32,536 nucleotides of DNA from Gammaproteobacteria bacterium (GTDB lineage Bacteria; Pseudomonadota; Gammaproteobacteria; Eutrophobiales; Eutrophobiaceae): assembly GCA_028819495.1 (NCBI GenBank), contig JAPPLI010000196.1:1-32536 (forward strand), read 5' to 3'. The position numbers and the translations under genes were made by a program. A model generated the notes under the pieces. That model ran no database searches. It was not told the DNA's origin and was given only the letters and a program-made list of their open reading frames with translations. Positions 1 to 9,120 of the stretch are shown piece by piece; the stretch's first letter is position 1, and each line of letters starts with the position of its first letter.

Positions 1-13
1 TTCCAATTTCTTT

Positions 14-19
14 TATAAT
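14..19 (+). promoter_or_regulatory. Possible -10 hexamer of the first operon
   Basis: A perfect TATAAT lies 40 bp upstream of the first start codon. The matching -35 box would fall outside the window, so only half of the promoter can be seen. This is a plausible promoter for the methyltransferase-hydantoinase operon, but a single hexamer in an AT-rich patch can occur by chance. Confidence 0.3.
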
Positions 20-59
20 CAGGCTTGTTAATTCACCTACAACATGCGAGGCCGGAACC

Positions 60-1238
60 ATGCAGACCAGTGAACTCGAACAACATAAACACGCAATTCT
101 ACCGGAACCGACCCACGACGAACTTGCCAGGCAGCAGTTCGTGCGCTCTTTCAAGGAACATCTCGTTGCCCATGTCCATCCGGGCAACCGGCTGGCGTAT
201 GAACACCGGGTAAAACCGGCTTTTGTCGAGGAGAACGGGCGGGAACCGGATAACCGGTTTGAGATACGCGATGTCATGATCCGTGATCCCCATTATCGTT
301 TGTTCAGCGCACTGCTGCGCACCAGCCAGGAAATGATGTGGTCCGCTTCGCAACAGCCGGTGCAGAGAAACCTTCACGATCTGGCGGAAAAGGCAAAGGA
401 TGCCGACAGCGCAGGCGGCAGCCTGAGGCTGGACCCGGACCTGGAAATTCCCCGTTACCACAAGGCCGTGGATATCCATTGCCAGCCGGGCGGTTACCAT
501 ACCGAAGTAACCCGGGACGATGTCGCCCCCGGGGCAGTCTACGACCGTGCGGTGTTCATATATGCCATGGGACAGATGGGACCGGACAACGCGGACATGG
601 GTGACAGCGCCGCGGCCTGGATAAAGGAGAATTACCCGGATTTCAAGCCGGCGCGTATCCTGGATATGGGCTGTGCGGTGGGCCACAGCACAGTACCCTA
701 TGCGCAGACATGGCCTGATGCGGAAGTGCACGGCATCGACGTGGCTGCGCCCATGCTGCGCTACGCCCATGCGCGGGCGGAGTCGCTGGGGGCGAAGGTA
801 CATTTCTCTCAGCAGAACGCGGAGCGGACGGATTTTGAAGACGCCTCCTTCGACCTCGTGGTATCCCATATCCTGTTGCACGAGACCTCGGAAAAGGCAA
901 TCCGGCGCGTCATTTCGGAGTGTCATCGCCTGCTGAAACCGGGAGGACTGATGGTTCATGCGGAGACGCCTCCCTACAAGGACCTGGGACCGTTTGATGC
1001 GTTCATGCTGGACTGGGACACCCGCAACAACAACGAACCGTTCTGGGGACGCTCACATGATATTGATTACGTCGAGTTGAGCAGCAGGGCCGGTTTCGAC
1101 CCGGAAAAAGTATTCGAGGTCATGGCGCCCAGCGCCTACCAGATCGCCCAGGCGCGGCGATCCAAGGTATTCCAGGGCGGTGATTTCGGCGGCGGCGGCC
1201 TGTGGTTCCTGTATGGCGCCGAAAAGCAGGCTTCCTGA
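60..1238 (+). CDS. Class I SAM-dependent methyltransferase
   Basis: This protein is predicted to transfer a methyl group from S-adenosylmethionine to an unknown substrate in the cytoplasm. The C-terminal half is a Rossmann-fold methyltransferase: motif I ILDMGCAVGHS is at about residues 200-210, an acidic GID at 225-227 would bind the SAM ribose, and FDLVVSHILLHE followed by LLKPGG at about 264-296 are the usual motif IV/VI segments. The first 190 residues form an extra N-terminal domain with no motif I recognise, making the protein (392 aa) longer than a minimal methyltransferase. A GAGG ribosome-binding site at 48-51 supports the ATG at 60. The gene ends 5 nt before the next one, and the run continues into hyuA and hyuB. 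This suggests that the methylated compound belongs to the same pathway. Fold assignment is confident; substrate is unknown. Confidence 0.88.
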   Translation: MQTSELEQHKHAILPEPTHDELARQQFVRSFKEHLVAHVHPGNRLAYEHRVKPAFVEENGREPDNRFEIRDVMIRDPHYRLFSALLRTSQEMMWSASQQPVQRNLHDLAEKAKDADSAGGSLRLDPDLEIPRYHKAVDIHCQPGGYHTEVTRDDVAPGAVYDRAVFIYAMGQMGPDNADMGDSAAAWIKENYPDFKPARILDMGCAVGHSTVPYAQTWPDAEVHGIDVAAPMLRYAHARAESLGAKVHFSQQNAERTDFEDASFDLVVSHILLHETSEKAIRRVISECHRLLKPGGLMVHAETPPYKDLGPFDAFMLDWDTRNNNEPFWGRSHDIDYVELSSRAGFDPEKVFEVMAPSAYQIAQARRSKVFQGGDFGGGGLWFLYGAEKQAS

Positions 1239-1243
1239 AGACG

Positions 1244-1597
1244 ATGGCTGAAAATCCAAAATTAAAACGCAAGGCGAAAGGAGAGCGGCCGTACTTTTTT
1301 GACGACCCCGCCATCGACAAATTACTGGCCATGCTGATGGGACTGGCGGGAGAGGTATCGGTGCTGCGCGATCGCCTGGACACTGTCGAACGCCTGGCGG
1401 AACAGAACAAACTGTTCACCCGCACGGAGGTTGAGAATTATCAACCAGATGAGGATGCGCTCAGGGAACGCGCTGAGCGGCGCGCCGTTTTCCTCAGCGA
1501 AGTCACGCGTATTATCGAGGCGGAACTGGAGGGGATGCAGGATGAGGATGACGCTCCCTACACTCAGGCGCTGGAACTTGTGAACCGGGAACCCTGA
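1244..1597 (+). CDS. Small charged coiled-coil protein of unknown function
   Basis: This is a 117-residue hypothetical protein. The ATG at 1244 was chosen because it follows the methyltransferase stop directly; an in-frame upstream GTG at 1202 would overlap the preceding gene. The N-terminus is basic (KLKRKAKGERPYFF). The middle (about residues 25-55) has heptad-like hydrophobic spacing (LLAMLMGLAGEVSVLRDRL), consistent with a short coiled coil. The C-terminal half is acidic and helical. There is no signal peptide or transmembrane segment. Its stop lies 3 nt before the hyuA start, so it is almost certainly co-transcribed and perhaps translationally coupled. It could be an assembly or scaffold subunit for the hydantoinase complex, but that rests on position only. 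Confidence 0.75.
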   Translation: MAENPKLKRKAKGERPYFFDDPAIDKLLAMLMGLAGEVSVLRDRLDTVERLAEQNKLFTRTEVENYQPDEDALRERAERRAVFLSEVTRIIEAELEGMQDEDDAPYTQALELVNREP

Positions 1598-1600
1598 AGC

Positions 1601-3658
1601 ATGAGTTATCGCCTGGGTGTCGATGTCGGCGGCACCTTTACCGACCTGTTGCTGATCGATGAACAGAGCGGCGCGACGTTCACGGCTAAAGTGCCGTCAA
1701 CGCCGGAAGATTCCTCCATCGGGGTGCTGAACGGTATCGCCCGCATCTGTGATACGCATGATATCGACGCCGGTAAAATATCCCGTGTAATGCACGGCAC
1801 CACCGTGGCGACCAATGCCGTGCTCACCGGACGCGGCGCCAGGGTCGGACTGGTCACGACAAAAGGATACCGCCAGGTATTGCAAGTGGCCCGTTCATTC
1901 TGTCCGGGCGGCCTGGGCGGCTGGGTCAGTTACGTGAAGAAACCGTTGCTGGCCCCCTTGGAACTGACCATAGAAGCGGATGAACGCATCGACGCAGGGG
2001 GCAGTATCATCAGGGAACTGGACGAAGCGGCATTGAGGCGGGACCTGCAAAGGCTGCGCGCCAGGGGTGAAGTGGAATCCCTGACCATCTGTTTCATCAA
2101 CGCCTACATCAACGATGAGAACGAACGCCGCGCCGAGGCCGTCGCCGGCGAGGTTTTCACGGATATCCCCATCTCCATATCCAGCAAGGTCGTGCCGGAG
2201 ATGCAGGAGTACGAGCGCACCGAAACCACGGTCGTCAACGCCTACGTCAGGCCGGAAGTATCGAAATACATCACCAACCTGCAGGTCGCCCTGGCTGAGC
2301 AGATGGGCAGCGACGTCGTCCTGTCCATCCTGCGCTCAGACGGCGGACTGGCGTCGGGCCGTGCATCGGCGCAATCGCCGGTCAACATGCTCATGTCGGG
2401 TCCGGCGGGAGGGGTGACCGGCGCCCTGTACTTCTGCAGCCGGGCGGGTTACGACAACATCCTGACTTTCGATATGGGCGGCACGTCAACGGACGTGGCA
2501 CTGATCCAGAACGGCAAGGCCCGGGTGCGGCGGGAAACCATCGTCGGCGACGTGCGCGTCAGGGCCCCGTCGGTCGACGTGCGCACCGTGGGCGCCGGCG
2601 GCGGCTCTATCGCTTTTGTGCCGGAACTGACCCGCGCACTGCGCGTCGGCCCGCAATCCGCCGGGGCCGTTCCCGGTCCGGCGGCCTACATGAAGGGGGG
2701 CGAGGAACCCACGGTATGCGACGCCAACGTAGTACTGGGTTATCTCCCCGCGGACGTGCAACTGGGCGGCGCCATGGCGATAGACAAAACCGCGGCGGAA
2801 GCCGCGGTGCAAAAGCTGGCGGACGCGATGGATATCGGCCTCATGGAAGCCGCTGAAGGGATTATAAAAATCGTGAATGAATCCATGTTCGGCGCGCTAC
2901 GCCTGGTCTCCGTGGAGCAGGGCTACGACCCCAGGGATTTCTCCCTGGTCGGTTTCGGCGGCGCCGGTCCCCTCCATGCTAACGCCCTGGGAATCCTGAC
3001 GGGTTCCTGGCCGGTCATCATCCCGCCCGGCCCCGGCGTCCTGTGCGCCTATGGCGACGCAACCACGCAGGTCCAGGATGAAGCGGCGCGCACCTATATC
3101 TCCATGGCGGAGGAAACCGGCACGGAAAACCTGTTGCAAGACCTGGAAGCCCTGCGCCGGCGGGCCTCGGAGTCCCTGACGGCCGACGGGGTCGCGCAAC
3201 AAGACCTGGAAACGGTGTACCAGGCAGACCTGCGTTACACCGGCCAGGCCTACCAGATCACCCTGGATTTCACCGCGGAAGAACTGGCGGACGACGGCAT
3301 ACTCGGCCTGACCAGGCGTTTTGATGCCGAACACAAGCACCTGTTCACTTTCGACCTGGGCGAGGACCATGAAATCGTGATGATACGGGCCATAGTCAGG
3401 GTTAAACCGATGGCCCTGGCCGAACTTGAGACCAGCAGCGCGCAGACCCGGCTGGAAGACTGCAGGCTTCACGACAGCCGTTATTATTACGAAAGTGAGT
3501 GGCATGACTCCGTTATCTATGCACGGGAAAAACTGCATGAAGGACTGGTCGTGCCGGGTCCGGCAATAATCTGCGAAATGGATTCCACGACCCTGGTCCT
3601 GCCCGGCTACCGGGCGGGAGTGGATGCCCTGGGCAACCTCATCATCAACCCTGAGTAA
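1601..3658 (+). CDS. hyuA: Hydantoinase/oxoprolinase family protein, subunit A (first copy)
   Basis: This is the ATP-binding subunit of a heteromeric ATP-dependent cyclic amide hydrolase. The family includes N-methylhydantoinase, 5-oxoprolinase, caprolactamase and acetone carboxylase beta subunit. The N-terminal domain begins with the phosphate loop GVDVGGTFTD (residues 6-15), followed by HGTTVATNAV (about 66-75). The second ASKHA-type motif DMGGTSTD is at 291-298, with GAGGGSIA a little later. The C-terminal domain carries the usual GPAI at about 653-656. The length of 685 aa is normal for a separate A subunit. It is followed 18 nt later by its B subunit. The operon also holds a methyltransferase and ends near an MFS transporter, so this pair probably acts on an imported, possibly methylated, cyclic amide. 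The exact substrate cannot be called. Confidence 0.92.
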   Translation: MSYRLGVDVGGTFTDLLLIDEQSGATFTAKVPSTPEDSSIGVLNGIARICDTHDIDAGKISRVMHGTTVATNAVLTGRGARVGLVTTKGYRQVLQVARSFCPGGLGGWVSYVKKPLLAPLELTIEADERIDAGGSIIRELDEAALRRDLQRLRARGEVESLTICFINAYINDENERRAEAVAGEVFTDIPISISSKVVPEMQEYERTETTVVNAYVRPEVSKYITNLQVALAEQMGSDVVLSILRSDGGLASGRASAQSPVNMLMSGPAGGVTGALYFCSRAGYDNILTFDMGGTSTDVALIQNGKARVRRETIVGDVRVRAPSVDVRTVGAGGGSIAFVPELTRALRVGPQSAGAVPGPAAYMKGGEEPTVCDANVVLGYLPADVQLGGAMAIDKTAAEAAVQKLADAMDIGLMEAAEGIIKIVNESMFGALRLVSVEQGYDPRDFSLVGFGGAGPLHANALGILTGSWPVIIPPGPGVLCAYGDATTQVQDEAARTYISMAEETGTENLLQDLEALRRRASESLTADGVAQQDLETVYQADLRYTGQAYQITLDFTAEELADDGILGLTRRFDAEHKHLFTFDLGEDHEIVMIRAIVRVKPMALAELETSSAQTRLEDCRLHDSRYYYESEWHDSVIYAREKLHEGLVVPGPAIICEMDSTTLVLPGYRAGVDALGNLIINPE

Positions 3659-3676
3659 CGGGTCAGGACACAGGAT

Positions 3677-5527
3677 ATGGCCGGAAAAGTAACCGAACAG
3701 AACACGAACCCCCTGGAACGCGTCCCGGTCGATACCGTCACCGTGGACATCATCGAGAATGCCTTGCGCAACGTGCGCGTCGAAATGGATGCGGTACTGT
3801 TCCGCACCGCCATGTCGCCCGGCATCCGCGAGCAGGGCGACTGTTTCCCCATGGTGGCGAACCGGGAAGGCAAGATGGTGGTCGGCCAGTTCGGCTCGTT
3901 CATCCACGGGCTGATGGAAGCCTACGAGGGAGAGCTCGAAGAGGGTGACGTAGTTCTCACCAACGATCCGTATATGTGCGGCGCGGCAGTATCCCACCTG
4001 CCGGACTGGATCGTGCTGGTGCCCATCTTCAAGGACCACAGGCATATTGCCTGGTCCGCCATGTTCGGCCACATGTCGGATAACGGCGGGATGACCCCGG
4101 GGAGTATCCCGGTGCAGGCGACCACCATTTTCCAGGAAGGCATTCGCATCCCCCCGACCAAGCTGTACCGGAAAGGGGAGTTGCAGTCCGATATCCTGGA
4201 ACTGATATTGCACAACGTGCGCACCCCGCAATGGAACCGGTTCGACCTGAATGCCCTGGTCGCCGCCTGCAACACCGCGGCCCGGCGCTGTATCGAGCTG
4301 GCCGAACGTTTCGGCGATGACGTGTTCTACTCCACCATGGAACTGATGCTGGAACGCAACCACGCGGCCATGAAGCAGATCATCGAGATGATCGTGCCGG
4401 AAGAACCGCGCAGTTTTGAGGACTACGTGTGTGATGACGGGACAGGTGGCGGACCCTACAAGATTAAGTGCAGCCTGTGGCGCGAGGGTTCCCGGGCCGT
4501 TTTCGATTTTGCCGGCACCGACCCGCAGGCAAAAAGCTCGATCAACTTCTTCCTGAGCGAGGATATGTTCAGGATGTTCTTCGGCGCGTTCACCATCAAC
4601 CTGTTTGATCCGCAAATCCTGTTTAATGACGGGTTCTACGACCTGGTTGACGTGCGCATCCCCCGGGGTTCGCTACTGAAACCGGATTACCCTGCGGCCC
4701 TGTCCGGCCGAACCCATGCCCTGGGACGGATTTTCGACGTGATGGGCGGCTTGCTGGGGCAGGGCGCGCCGGAAGCGCTTAACGCGGCCGGCTTTTCCGA
4801 CAGTCCCCACCTGTTTTACTCCGGCTATGATGAGAACGGCGAGTGGTTCCAGTTGTTCCAGATCGGCTTCGGCGGCATACCCGGAAGACCGGCGGGCGAC
4901 GGGCCTGACGGCCATTCCCTGTGGCCCAGTTTCACCAACGTGCCGAACGAGTTCATCGAGGCCTATTTTCCCCTGCGTATTGAAAAGTATGAGCCGATAA
5001 CCGATTCAGGCGGCGCCGGACTGCACCGCGGCGGCAACGGCCTGAGCGTAGCCTACCGGTTTCTCTGTGAGGGCACCATCGCCATCCACGACGAACGCTG
5101 GCTCACCTATCCCTGGGGTGTGAACGGCGGCCAACCGGGACAGCGTTCCAGCAAGCACCTGGTGCGCGCCGACGGCACCGACCAGTGGTTACCGTCCAAG
5201 TGCGAAGGGGTGGAAGTGAAAGCCGGCGACATCCTGTATTTCAACACCTGGGGCGGAGGCGGCTGGGGCGACCCCTACCGGCGCGATCCTGAAATCGTAC
5301 GGCTTGACGTCGAGCGCGGCCTGGTCAGCGCCGCCGGCGCCCGGCGCTTCGGCGTGGTGTTGGAGGATGATGGCAGCGTAGATGAGTCCGCCACCCGTTC
5401 ATTGCGAGCGGAATTGATTGCGGATCGGGGAGAACCGCACATGTTCGACTTCGGGGGGACCATCGAAGAGATAAAAGCCAGGGCGCTGGAGGAAACCCAC
5501 CTGCCACCACCACAGGCCCCGGGTTAA
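3677..5527 (+). CDS. hyuB: Hydantoinase/oxoprolinase family protein, subunit B (first copy)
   Basis: This is the catalytic partner of HyuA. In this family the B subunit binds a metal and hydrolyses the lactam or imide bond after ATP-dependent activation by A. The protein has the HyuB hallmark NDPYMCG around residue 95-101, then SHLPDW and the FGHMSDNGG region, whose His and Asp residues are the expected metal ligands. The C-terminus has WGGGGWGDPYRRDPEIV, which is typical of the family. The length is 616 aa, slightly above the common 520-590. An AGGA at 3665-3668, 8 nt before the ATG, is a good ribosome-binding site. It shares little obvious identity with the second B subunit in this window, so the two pairs are probably ancient paralogues with different substrates rather than a recent duplication. 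Confidence 0.92.
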   Translation: MAGKVTEQNTNPLERVPVDTVTVDIIENALRNVRVEMDAVLFRTAMSPGIREQGDCFPMVANREGKMVVGQFGSFIHGLMEAYEGELEEGDVVLTNDPYMCGAAVSHLPDWIVLVPIFKDHRHIAWSAMFGHMSDNGGMTPGSIPVQATTIFQEGIRIPPTKLYRKGELQSDILELILHNVRTPQWNRFDLNALVAACNTAARRCIELAERFGDDVFYSTMELMLERNHAAMKQIIEMIVPEEPRSFEDYVCDDGTGGGPYKIKCSLWREGSRAVFDFAGTDPQAKSSINFFLSEDMFRMFFGAFTINLFDPQILFNDGFYDLVDVRIPRGSLLKPDYPAALSGRTHALGRIFDVMGGLLGQGAPEALNAAGFSDSPHLFYSGYDENGEWFQLFQIGFGGIPGRPAGDGPDGHSLWPSFTNVPNEFIEAYFPLRIEKYEPITDSGGAGLHRGGNGLSVAYRFLCEGTIAIHDERWLTYPWGVNGGQPGQRSSKHLVRADGTDQWLPSKCEGVEVKAGDILYFNTWGGGGWGDPYRRDPEIVRLDVERGLVSAAGARRFGVVLEDDGSVDESATRSLRAELIADRGEPHMFDFGGTIEEIKARALEETHLPPPQAPG

Positions 5528-5531
5528 CTTA

Positions 5532-5695
5532 TTTAACATGGATGCACAGGATAGACAGGATAAACTAATGTTGTTTTTGACTCTTTTCCCCTGTTTGCAT
5601 CGTGCAAAGCCCCGAACATGAAAGCCAGGCAAAGGCCCAGCAGGAACCGTTGTATTCAATGATAAATCCTGTACATCCTGTATATCCATGTTAAA
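5532..5695. repeat. MITE-like element with 33-bp imperfect terminal inverted repeats
   Basis: The left arm (5532-5564) begins TTTAACATGGAT and the right arm (5663-5695) is its inverted copy, matching at 27 of 33 positions. Each arm carries ACAGGAT units spaced 9 bp apart. About 98 bp lie between the arms and contain no gene. The structure resembles the short palindromic mobile repeats found dispersed in many environmental proteobacteria. It fills the hyuB-MFS gap and overlaps the first codons of the MFS gene. Confidence 0.75.
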
Positions 5696-6950
5696 GCAAG
5701 TGCGGACAACGGCGCTGGCGCTGCTGTTCCTGGTGTCGTTCTTCAACTACATGGACCGTTACATGCTGGCCGTGCTGCTGCCGGCTATCAAGGCCGACCT
5801 GCAGTTGAGTGACACTGAAATCGGCTTCATCACCGGCCTGGCGTTTACCCTGTTCTACGCCACTATGGGTATTCCCATCGCGAGATTGGCCGACCGCTAC
5901 AGCCGCAAAAATATAATTGCCATTGCGCTCACGGTCTGGAGCGCCATGACCGCGCTATGCGGCTTGGCGCAGAATTTCGCGCAACTGGCCGTTGCCAGGA
6001 TCATGGTGGGCGTGGGTGAAGCCGGCGCTAGTCCCCCGTCGCATTCCCTGATCGCCGACCTGTTTCCCGTTGAAAAACGTGCCAGGGCGCTCTCCATCTA
6101 TGCGCTGGGCGCGCCGGTGGGCATACTGGTCGGGTTCATGCTGGGCGGCTGGATCACCCAGCTCTACGGCTGGCGCGCCGCGCTGTTCACGGTCGGCATA
6201 CCGGGCATCCTGGTGGCGCTGGTGGTATATCGCAAACTGCACGAACCGGAGAGAGGCGCGGCGGACGGACTGGCGCACAGGACGGAAGTACAGCCTTTCT
6301 GGTTTTCATTGAAGACCCTCATGTCCAGCCCGACCTTCCGCCACCTGTCGGTTGGAACCGGGTTGTACACGGTAGTCTGGCTGGGCGTAGTGCAGTGGCT
6401 GCCGTCTTTTTTCACCCGCTCGTTCGGGCTTGAAATCGGTGAGATCGGCACCTGGCTGGCAATCATCCTGAGCGTCTCCCAGATCATCGGCATGCTGCTG
6501 GGCGGCTGGCTGGCGGACCGGCTGGGCGCCGCCGATTTGCGCTGGTACGTCTGGGTTCCTTCGCTCGCCATACTGGTATCCACTCCCATGTTCGCGCTGA
6601 CTTTCCTCACGCAAAACCCGACAATTGCATTCCTGTCCCTGTTCCTGCCGTTCATGATCGGAGTGATGCAGGGCCCGCCGAGTTTCGCCGTGGCCCAGGG
6701 CCTGGCCGACATAAGGATGCGCGCCATGGCGGCCGCATTGCTGTTATTAATCACCAACCTGATAGGCGGCGGCATCGGCCCCCAGGCGGTGGGGATCATG
6801 AGTGACTATCTGGCGCCCCGGTTTAACGCGGACTCGTTACGCTACTCCCTGCTCACAGTCAGCATCATCTTCGGCCTGTGGTCGTCCTTGCATTATTTCC
6901 TGGCAGGAAAGACCATAAGACGGGAGTTCAGGAGTCCCGGGAAGGTTTAA
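5688..6950 (+). CDS. MFS transporter, spinster-like
   Basis: This is an inner-membrane secondary transporter of the major facilitator superfamily. The sequence has about 12 hydrophobic segments, the first at about residues 7-27 followed by the DRYML pattern. The loop 2-3 signature G-x(7)-DRYSRK lies at residues 61-74, and the protein ends soon after the last membrane segment at 420 aa. The GVGEAG segment near residue 108-113 is typical of the spinster-like branch. The ATG at 5688 lies inside the right arm of the flanking inverted repeat and has no clear ribosome-binding site. A GTG at 5700 is an alternative start that would leave all membrane segments intact. Position after hyuAB suggests uptake of the substrate of that pair or export of its product; this is inferred from context only. 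Confidence 0.88.
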   Translation: MLKQVRTTALALLFLVSFFNYMDRYMLAVLLPAIKADLQLSDTEIGFITGLAFTLFYATMGIPIARLADRYSRKNIIAIALTVWSAMTALCGLAQNFAQLAVARIMVGVGEAGASPPSHSLIADLFPVEKRARALSIYALGAPVGILVGFMLGGWITQLYGWRAALFTVGIPGILVALVVYRKLHEPERGAADGLAHRTEVQPFWFSLKTLMSSPTFRHLSVGTGLYTVVWLGVVQWLPSFFTRSFGLEIGEIGTWLAIILSVSQIIGMLLGGWLADRLGAADLRWYVWVPSLAILVSTPMFALTFLTQNPTIAFLSLFLPFMIGVMQGPPSFAVAQGLADIRMRAMAAALLLLITNLIGGGIGPQAVGIMSDYLAPRFNADSLRYSLLTVSIIFGLWSSLHYFLAGKTIRREFRSPGKV

Positions 6951-7012
6951 TTTTCTCCCCTTTTTTACTAAAATTCCTGCTCCTATGATTGATTTTCACA
7001 TCCAGGTGAGAC

Positions 7013-8905
7013 ATGCGGGCCAGTGAACACGAATACGACATAATCGTCGTCGGCGGGGGCCATGCCGGGACCGAGGCTGCCCTGGCTGCTGCGCGCATGG
7101 GTGTCCGTACCCTGTTACTGACCCACAGCATCGATACCCTGGGGCAGATGTCGTGCAACCCGGCCATCGGCGGTATCGGCAAAGGCCACCTGGTGAAGGA
7201 GATAGACGCCCTGGGCGGGGTCATGGCCCGGGCGGCGGACCGTAGCGGTATCCAGTTCCGCATCCTCAACTCCCGCAAGGGCCCGGCGGTGCGGGCCACC
7301 CGGGCGCAGATTGACCGCAGCCTGTACAAAGGGGTCATCCGTCCCCTGCTGGAAGAGGCGGACAACCTGCACCTGTTCCAGCAGCCTGTGGATGACCTGG
7401 TTATCGAAGGAGACCGCGTCACAGGCGTGGTGACGCAGGCAGGCCTGCGTTTTCACTCACCCTGCGTTGTTTTGACGGTGGGTACGTTCCTGGCCGGCAG
7501 GATCCACGTTGGTGAATCCGGCTACCAGGGCGGGCGCGCAGGCGAACCGCCGGCAAATACCCTGGCAAGCCGTTTACGGGACCTGCCGTTCCGCATCGGA
7601 CGCCTGAAGACCGGGACACCGCCGCGTATTGATGGCCGCACCATCGATTACAGCCGCCTCACCGAGCAGCCGGGCGATGATCCTGCGCCGGTGTTCTCGT
7701 TCATGGGAATGCCTGAGCAACACCCGCGTCAGGTTTCGTGCCACATCACCCATACCAATGAGCGCACCCATGACATCATCCGCGCCGGCCTGGACCGCTC
7801 GCCCATGTACAGCGGCGCGATTGAAAGCGTCGGCCCGCGTTACTGCCCATCGGTGGAGGACAAGGTCGTGCGCTTTGCCGACCGGGCCTCGCACCAGATC
7901 TTTATCGAACCGGAGGGACTGACCACGACTGAAGTCTATCCGAATGGCATATCCACCAGCCTGCCCTACGACGTGCAGTACGACCTGGTGCGCTCGATCA
8001 AGGGGTTTGAGCAGGCTCGCATTACCCGCCCCGGCTATGCTATCGAGTACGATTATTTCGACCCCCGCGACCTGCACCCCTGGCTGGAGACCAAGTCAAT
8101 ATCGGGCTTGTTTTTCGCGGGGCAGATCAACGGCACCACCGGCTATGAAGAGGCTGCCTGCCAGGGACTGGTGGCCGGCATCAATGCGGCCCTGAAAATC
8201 AGGCAGCGGGACCCCTGGAGCCCGCGCCGGGACCAGGCCTATATCGGCGTGCTGGTCGATGACCTGACCACCCGCGGCGTCACCGAACCCTACCGCATGT
8301 TCACCAGCCGGGCGGAGTACCGCCTGTTACTGCGGGAGGACAATGCCGACCTGCGCCTGACCGGGGCCGGTCGGGAACTCGGCTTGGTGGATGATGAGAG
8401 GTGGCGCAGTTTCGAGGAAAAGAGCGAAGCCATCAGCGCAGAACAGCAGCGCCTGGCCTCCACCTGGATAGCCGCGGATGCCCTGCCCGAGGACGTTGCC
8501 GAGGAAGCGCTCGGCCAGCCTTTAAACAAGGGCGCCAACCTGCTGCAGCTCCTGCGCCGTCCCGGCATCGGTTATGCGGACCTTGCGCGCCTGCCCGGTT
8601 TCGAGCCCGCCGCCATAGCGCCGGCAGTCGCCGAACAGGTCGAAGTGCAGGCAAAATACCACGGCTATATCGAACGCCAGGAACAGGATATTGCCCGCAA
8701 CCGTCGGGACGAGGACGCGCGCTTCCCCGACAACGTCGATTTCCTCTCGGTGACCGGCCTGTCGGCGGAGGTGGCGCAAAAACTCTCGGCGCAACGGCCG
8801 GACACCCTGGGCCAGGCCTCCCGCATACCGGGAGTAACACCCGCGGCCGTGTCCCTGTTGCGGGTGTATCTGAAGAAGCACTCCTTGTTGAAGAACGCTT
8901 CCTGA
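7013..8905 (+). CDS. mnmG: tRNA uridine-5-carboxymethylaminomethyl modification enzyme MnmG (GidA)
   Basis: MnmG is an FAD-dependent enzyme that, with the GTPase MnmE, installs the (carboxymethyl)aminomethyl group at C5 of the wobble uridine (U34) in certain tRNAs. The FAD-binding motif [17 protein letters not shown] is at residues 14-30. The family signatures [48 protein letters not shown] and [18 protein letters not shown] follow in order. The length of 630 aa is complete. The start is set by AGGTGAG at 7004-7010 just upstream. mnmE, its usual upstream partner in many gammaproteobacteria, is not here. Downstream the order mnmG-rsmG-parA-parB is kept but interrupted by an ATPase gene. This is one of the most secure calls in the window. 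Confidence 0.98.
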   Translation: MRASEHEYDIIVVGGGHAGTEAALAAARMGVRTLLLTHSIDTLGQMSCNPAIGGIGKGHLVKEIDALGGVMARAADRSGIQFRILNSRKGPAVRATRAQIDRSLYKGVIRPLLEEADNLHLFQQPVDDLVIEGDRVTGVVTQAGLRFHSPCVVLTVGTFLAGRIHVGESGYQGGRAGEPPANTLASRLRDLPFRIGRLKTGTPPRIDGRTIDYSRLTEQPGDDPAPVFSFMGMPEQHPRQVSCHITHTNERTHDIIRAGLDRSPMYSGAIESVGPRYCPSVEDKVVRFADRASHQIFIEPEGLTTTEVYPNGISTSLPYDVQYDLVRSIKGFEQARITRPGYAIEYDYFDPRDLHPWLETKSISGLFFAGQINGTTGYEEAACQGLVAGINAALKIRQRDPWSPRRDQAYIGVLVDDLTTRGVTEPYRMFTSRAEYRLLLREDNADLRLTGAGRELGLVDDERWRSFEEKSEAISAEQQRLASTWIAADALPEDVAEEALGQPLNKGANLLQLLRRPGIGYADLARLPGFEPAAIAPAVAEQVEVQAKYHGYIERQEQDIARNRRDEDARFPDNVDFLSVTGLSAEVAQKLSAQRPDTLGQASRIPGVTPAAVSLLRVYLKKHSLLKNAS

Positions 8906-9000
8906 GATCCGGCGTCACCGGCGAAAATATCCAATTCGTCCGCTGTTATAGCTGTCCATCTCTTGGTCCAGCACTTCCACTCATAAACAACTCATTGTCC

Positions 9001-9092
9001 GCATTGCAATCCTATCGCTGGTTGCGTTGTAATTCTATCGCTGATTGTGTTACGATTCTATCGCTGAATGCATTACGATTCTATCGATGAAT
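9001..9092 (+). repeat. Four tandem 23-bp direct repeats upstream of the ATPase gene
   Basis: Four consecutive 23-bp units start at 9001, 9024, 9047 and 9070 with no spacers. They share the core ATTCTATCGCTG (unit 1 has ATCCTATCGCTG, unit 4 has ATTCTATCGATG) preceded by G-C/T-A/G-TT. Variation is graded: units 3 and 4 are most alike, as expected from stepwise duplication. A spacing of 23 bp places the cores on roughly similar faces of the helix. The array ends 28 bp before the ATG of the DUF4143-type ATPase, so it could be an operator array for autoregulation. It lies in an AT-richer gap after mnmG, and that gap holds no other gene. Confidence 0.9.
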
Positions 9093-9120
9093 ATAAACAT
9101 TAAGACATATTACCAGTTAA

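Noticed and set aside
99-959. Minus-strand frame of 286 codons opposite the methyltransferase
   Set aside because: It covers the SAM-binding region in antisense and shows no family motif or ribosome-binding site; it is a shadow of the real gene.
2897-4615. Long minus-strand open frame of 572 codons across hyuA and hyuB
   Set aside because: It is antisense to two clearly recognisable genes, has no known motif and is His/Gln/Val-rich in the way expected from reading GC-rich codons backwards.
6951-7012. Replication origin next to mnmG
   Set aside because: The gap is only 62 bp, and I saw no DnaA boxes (TTATCCACA type) or AT-rich unwinding repeats there or in the 8906-9120 gap.
8401-9090. Plus-strand frame of 229 codons running from the end of mnmG through the 23-bp repeats
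   Set aside because: Its first two-thirds is the wrong frame of mnmG and its last part is simply the repeats translated; no protein family is recognisable.
9001-9092. CRISPR array
   Set aside because: The 23-bp units abut directly with no spacers, there are only four, and no cas gene is present.
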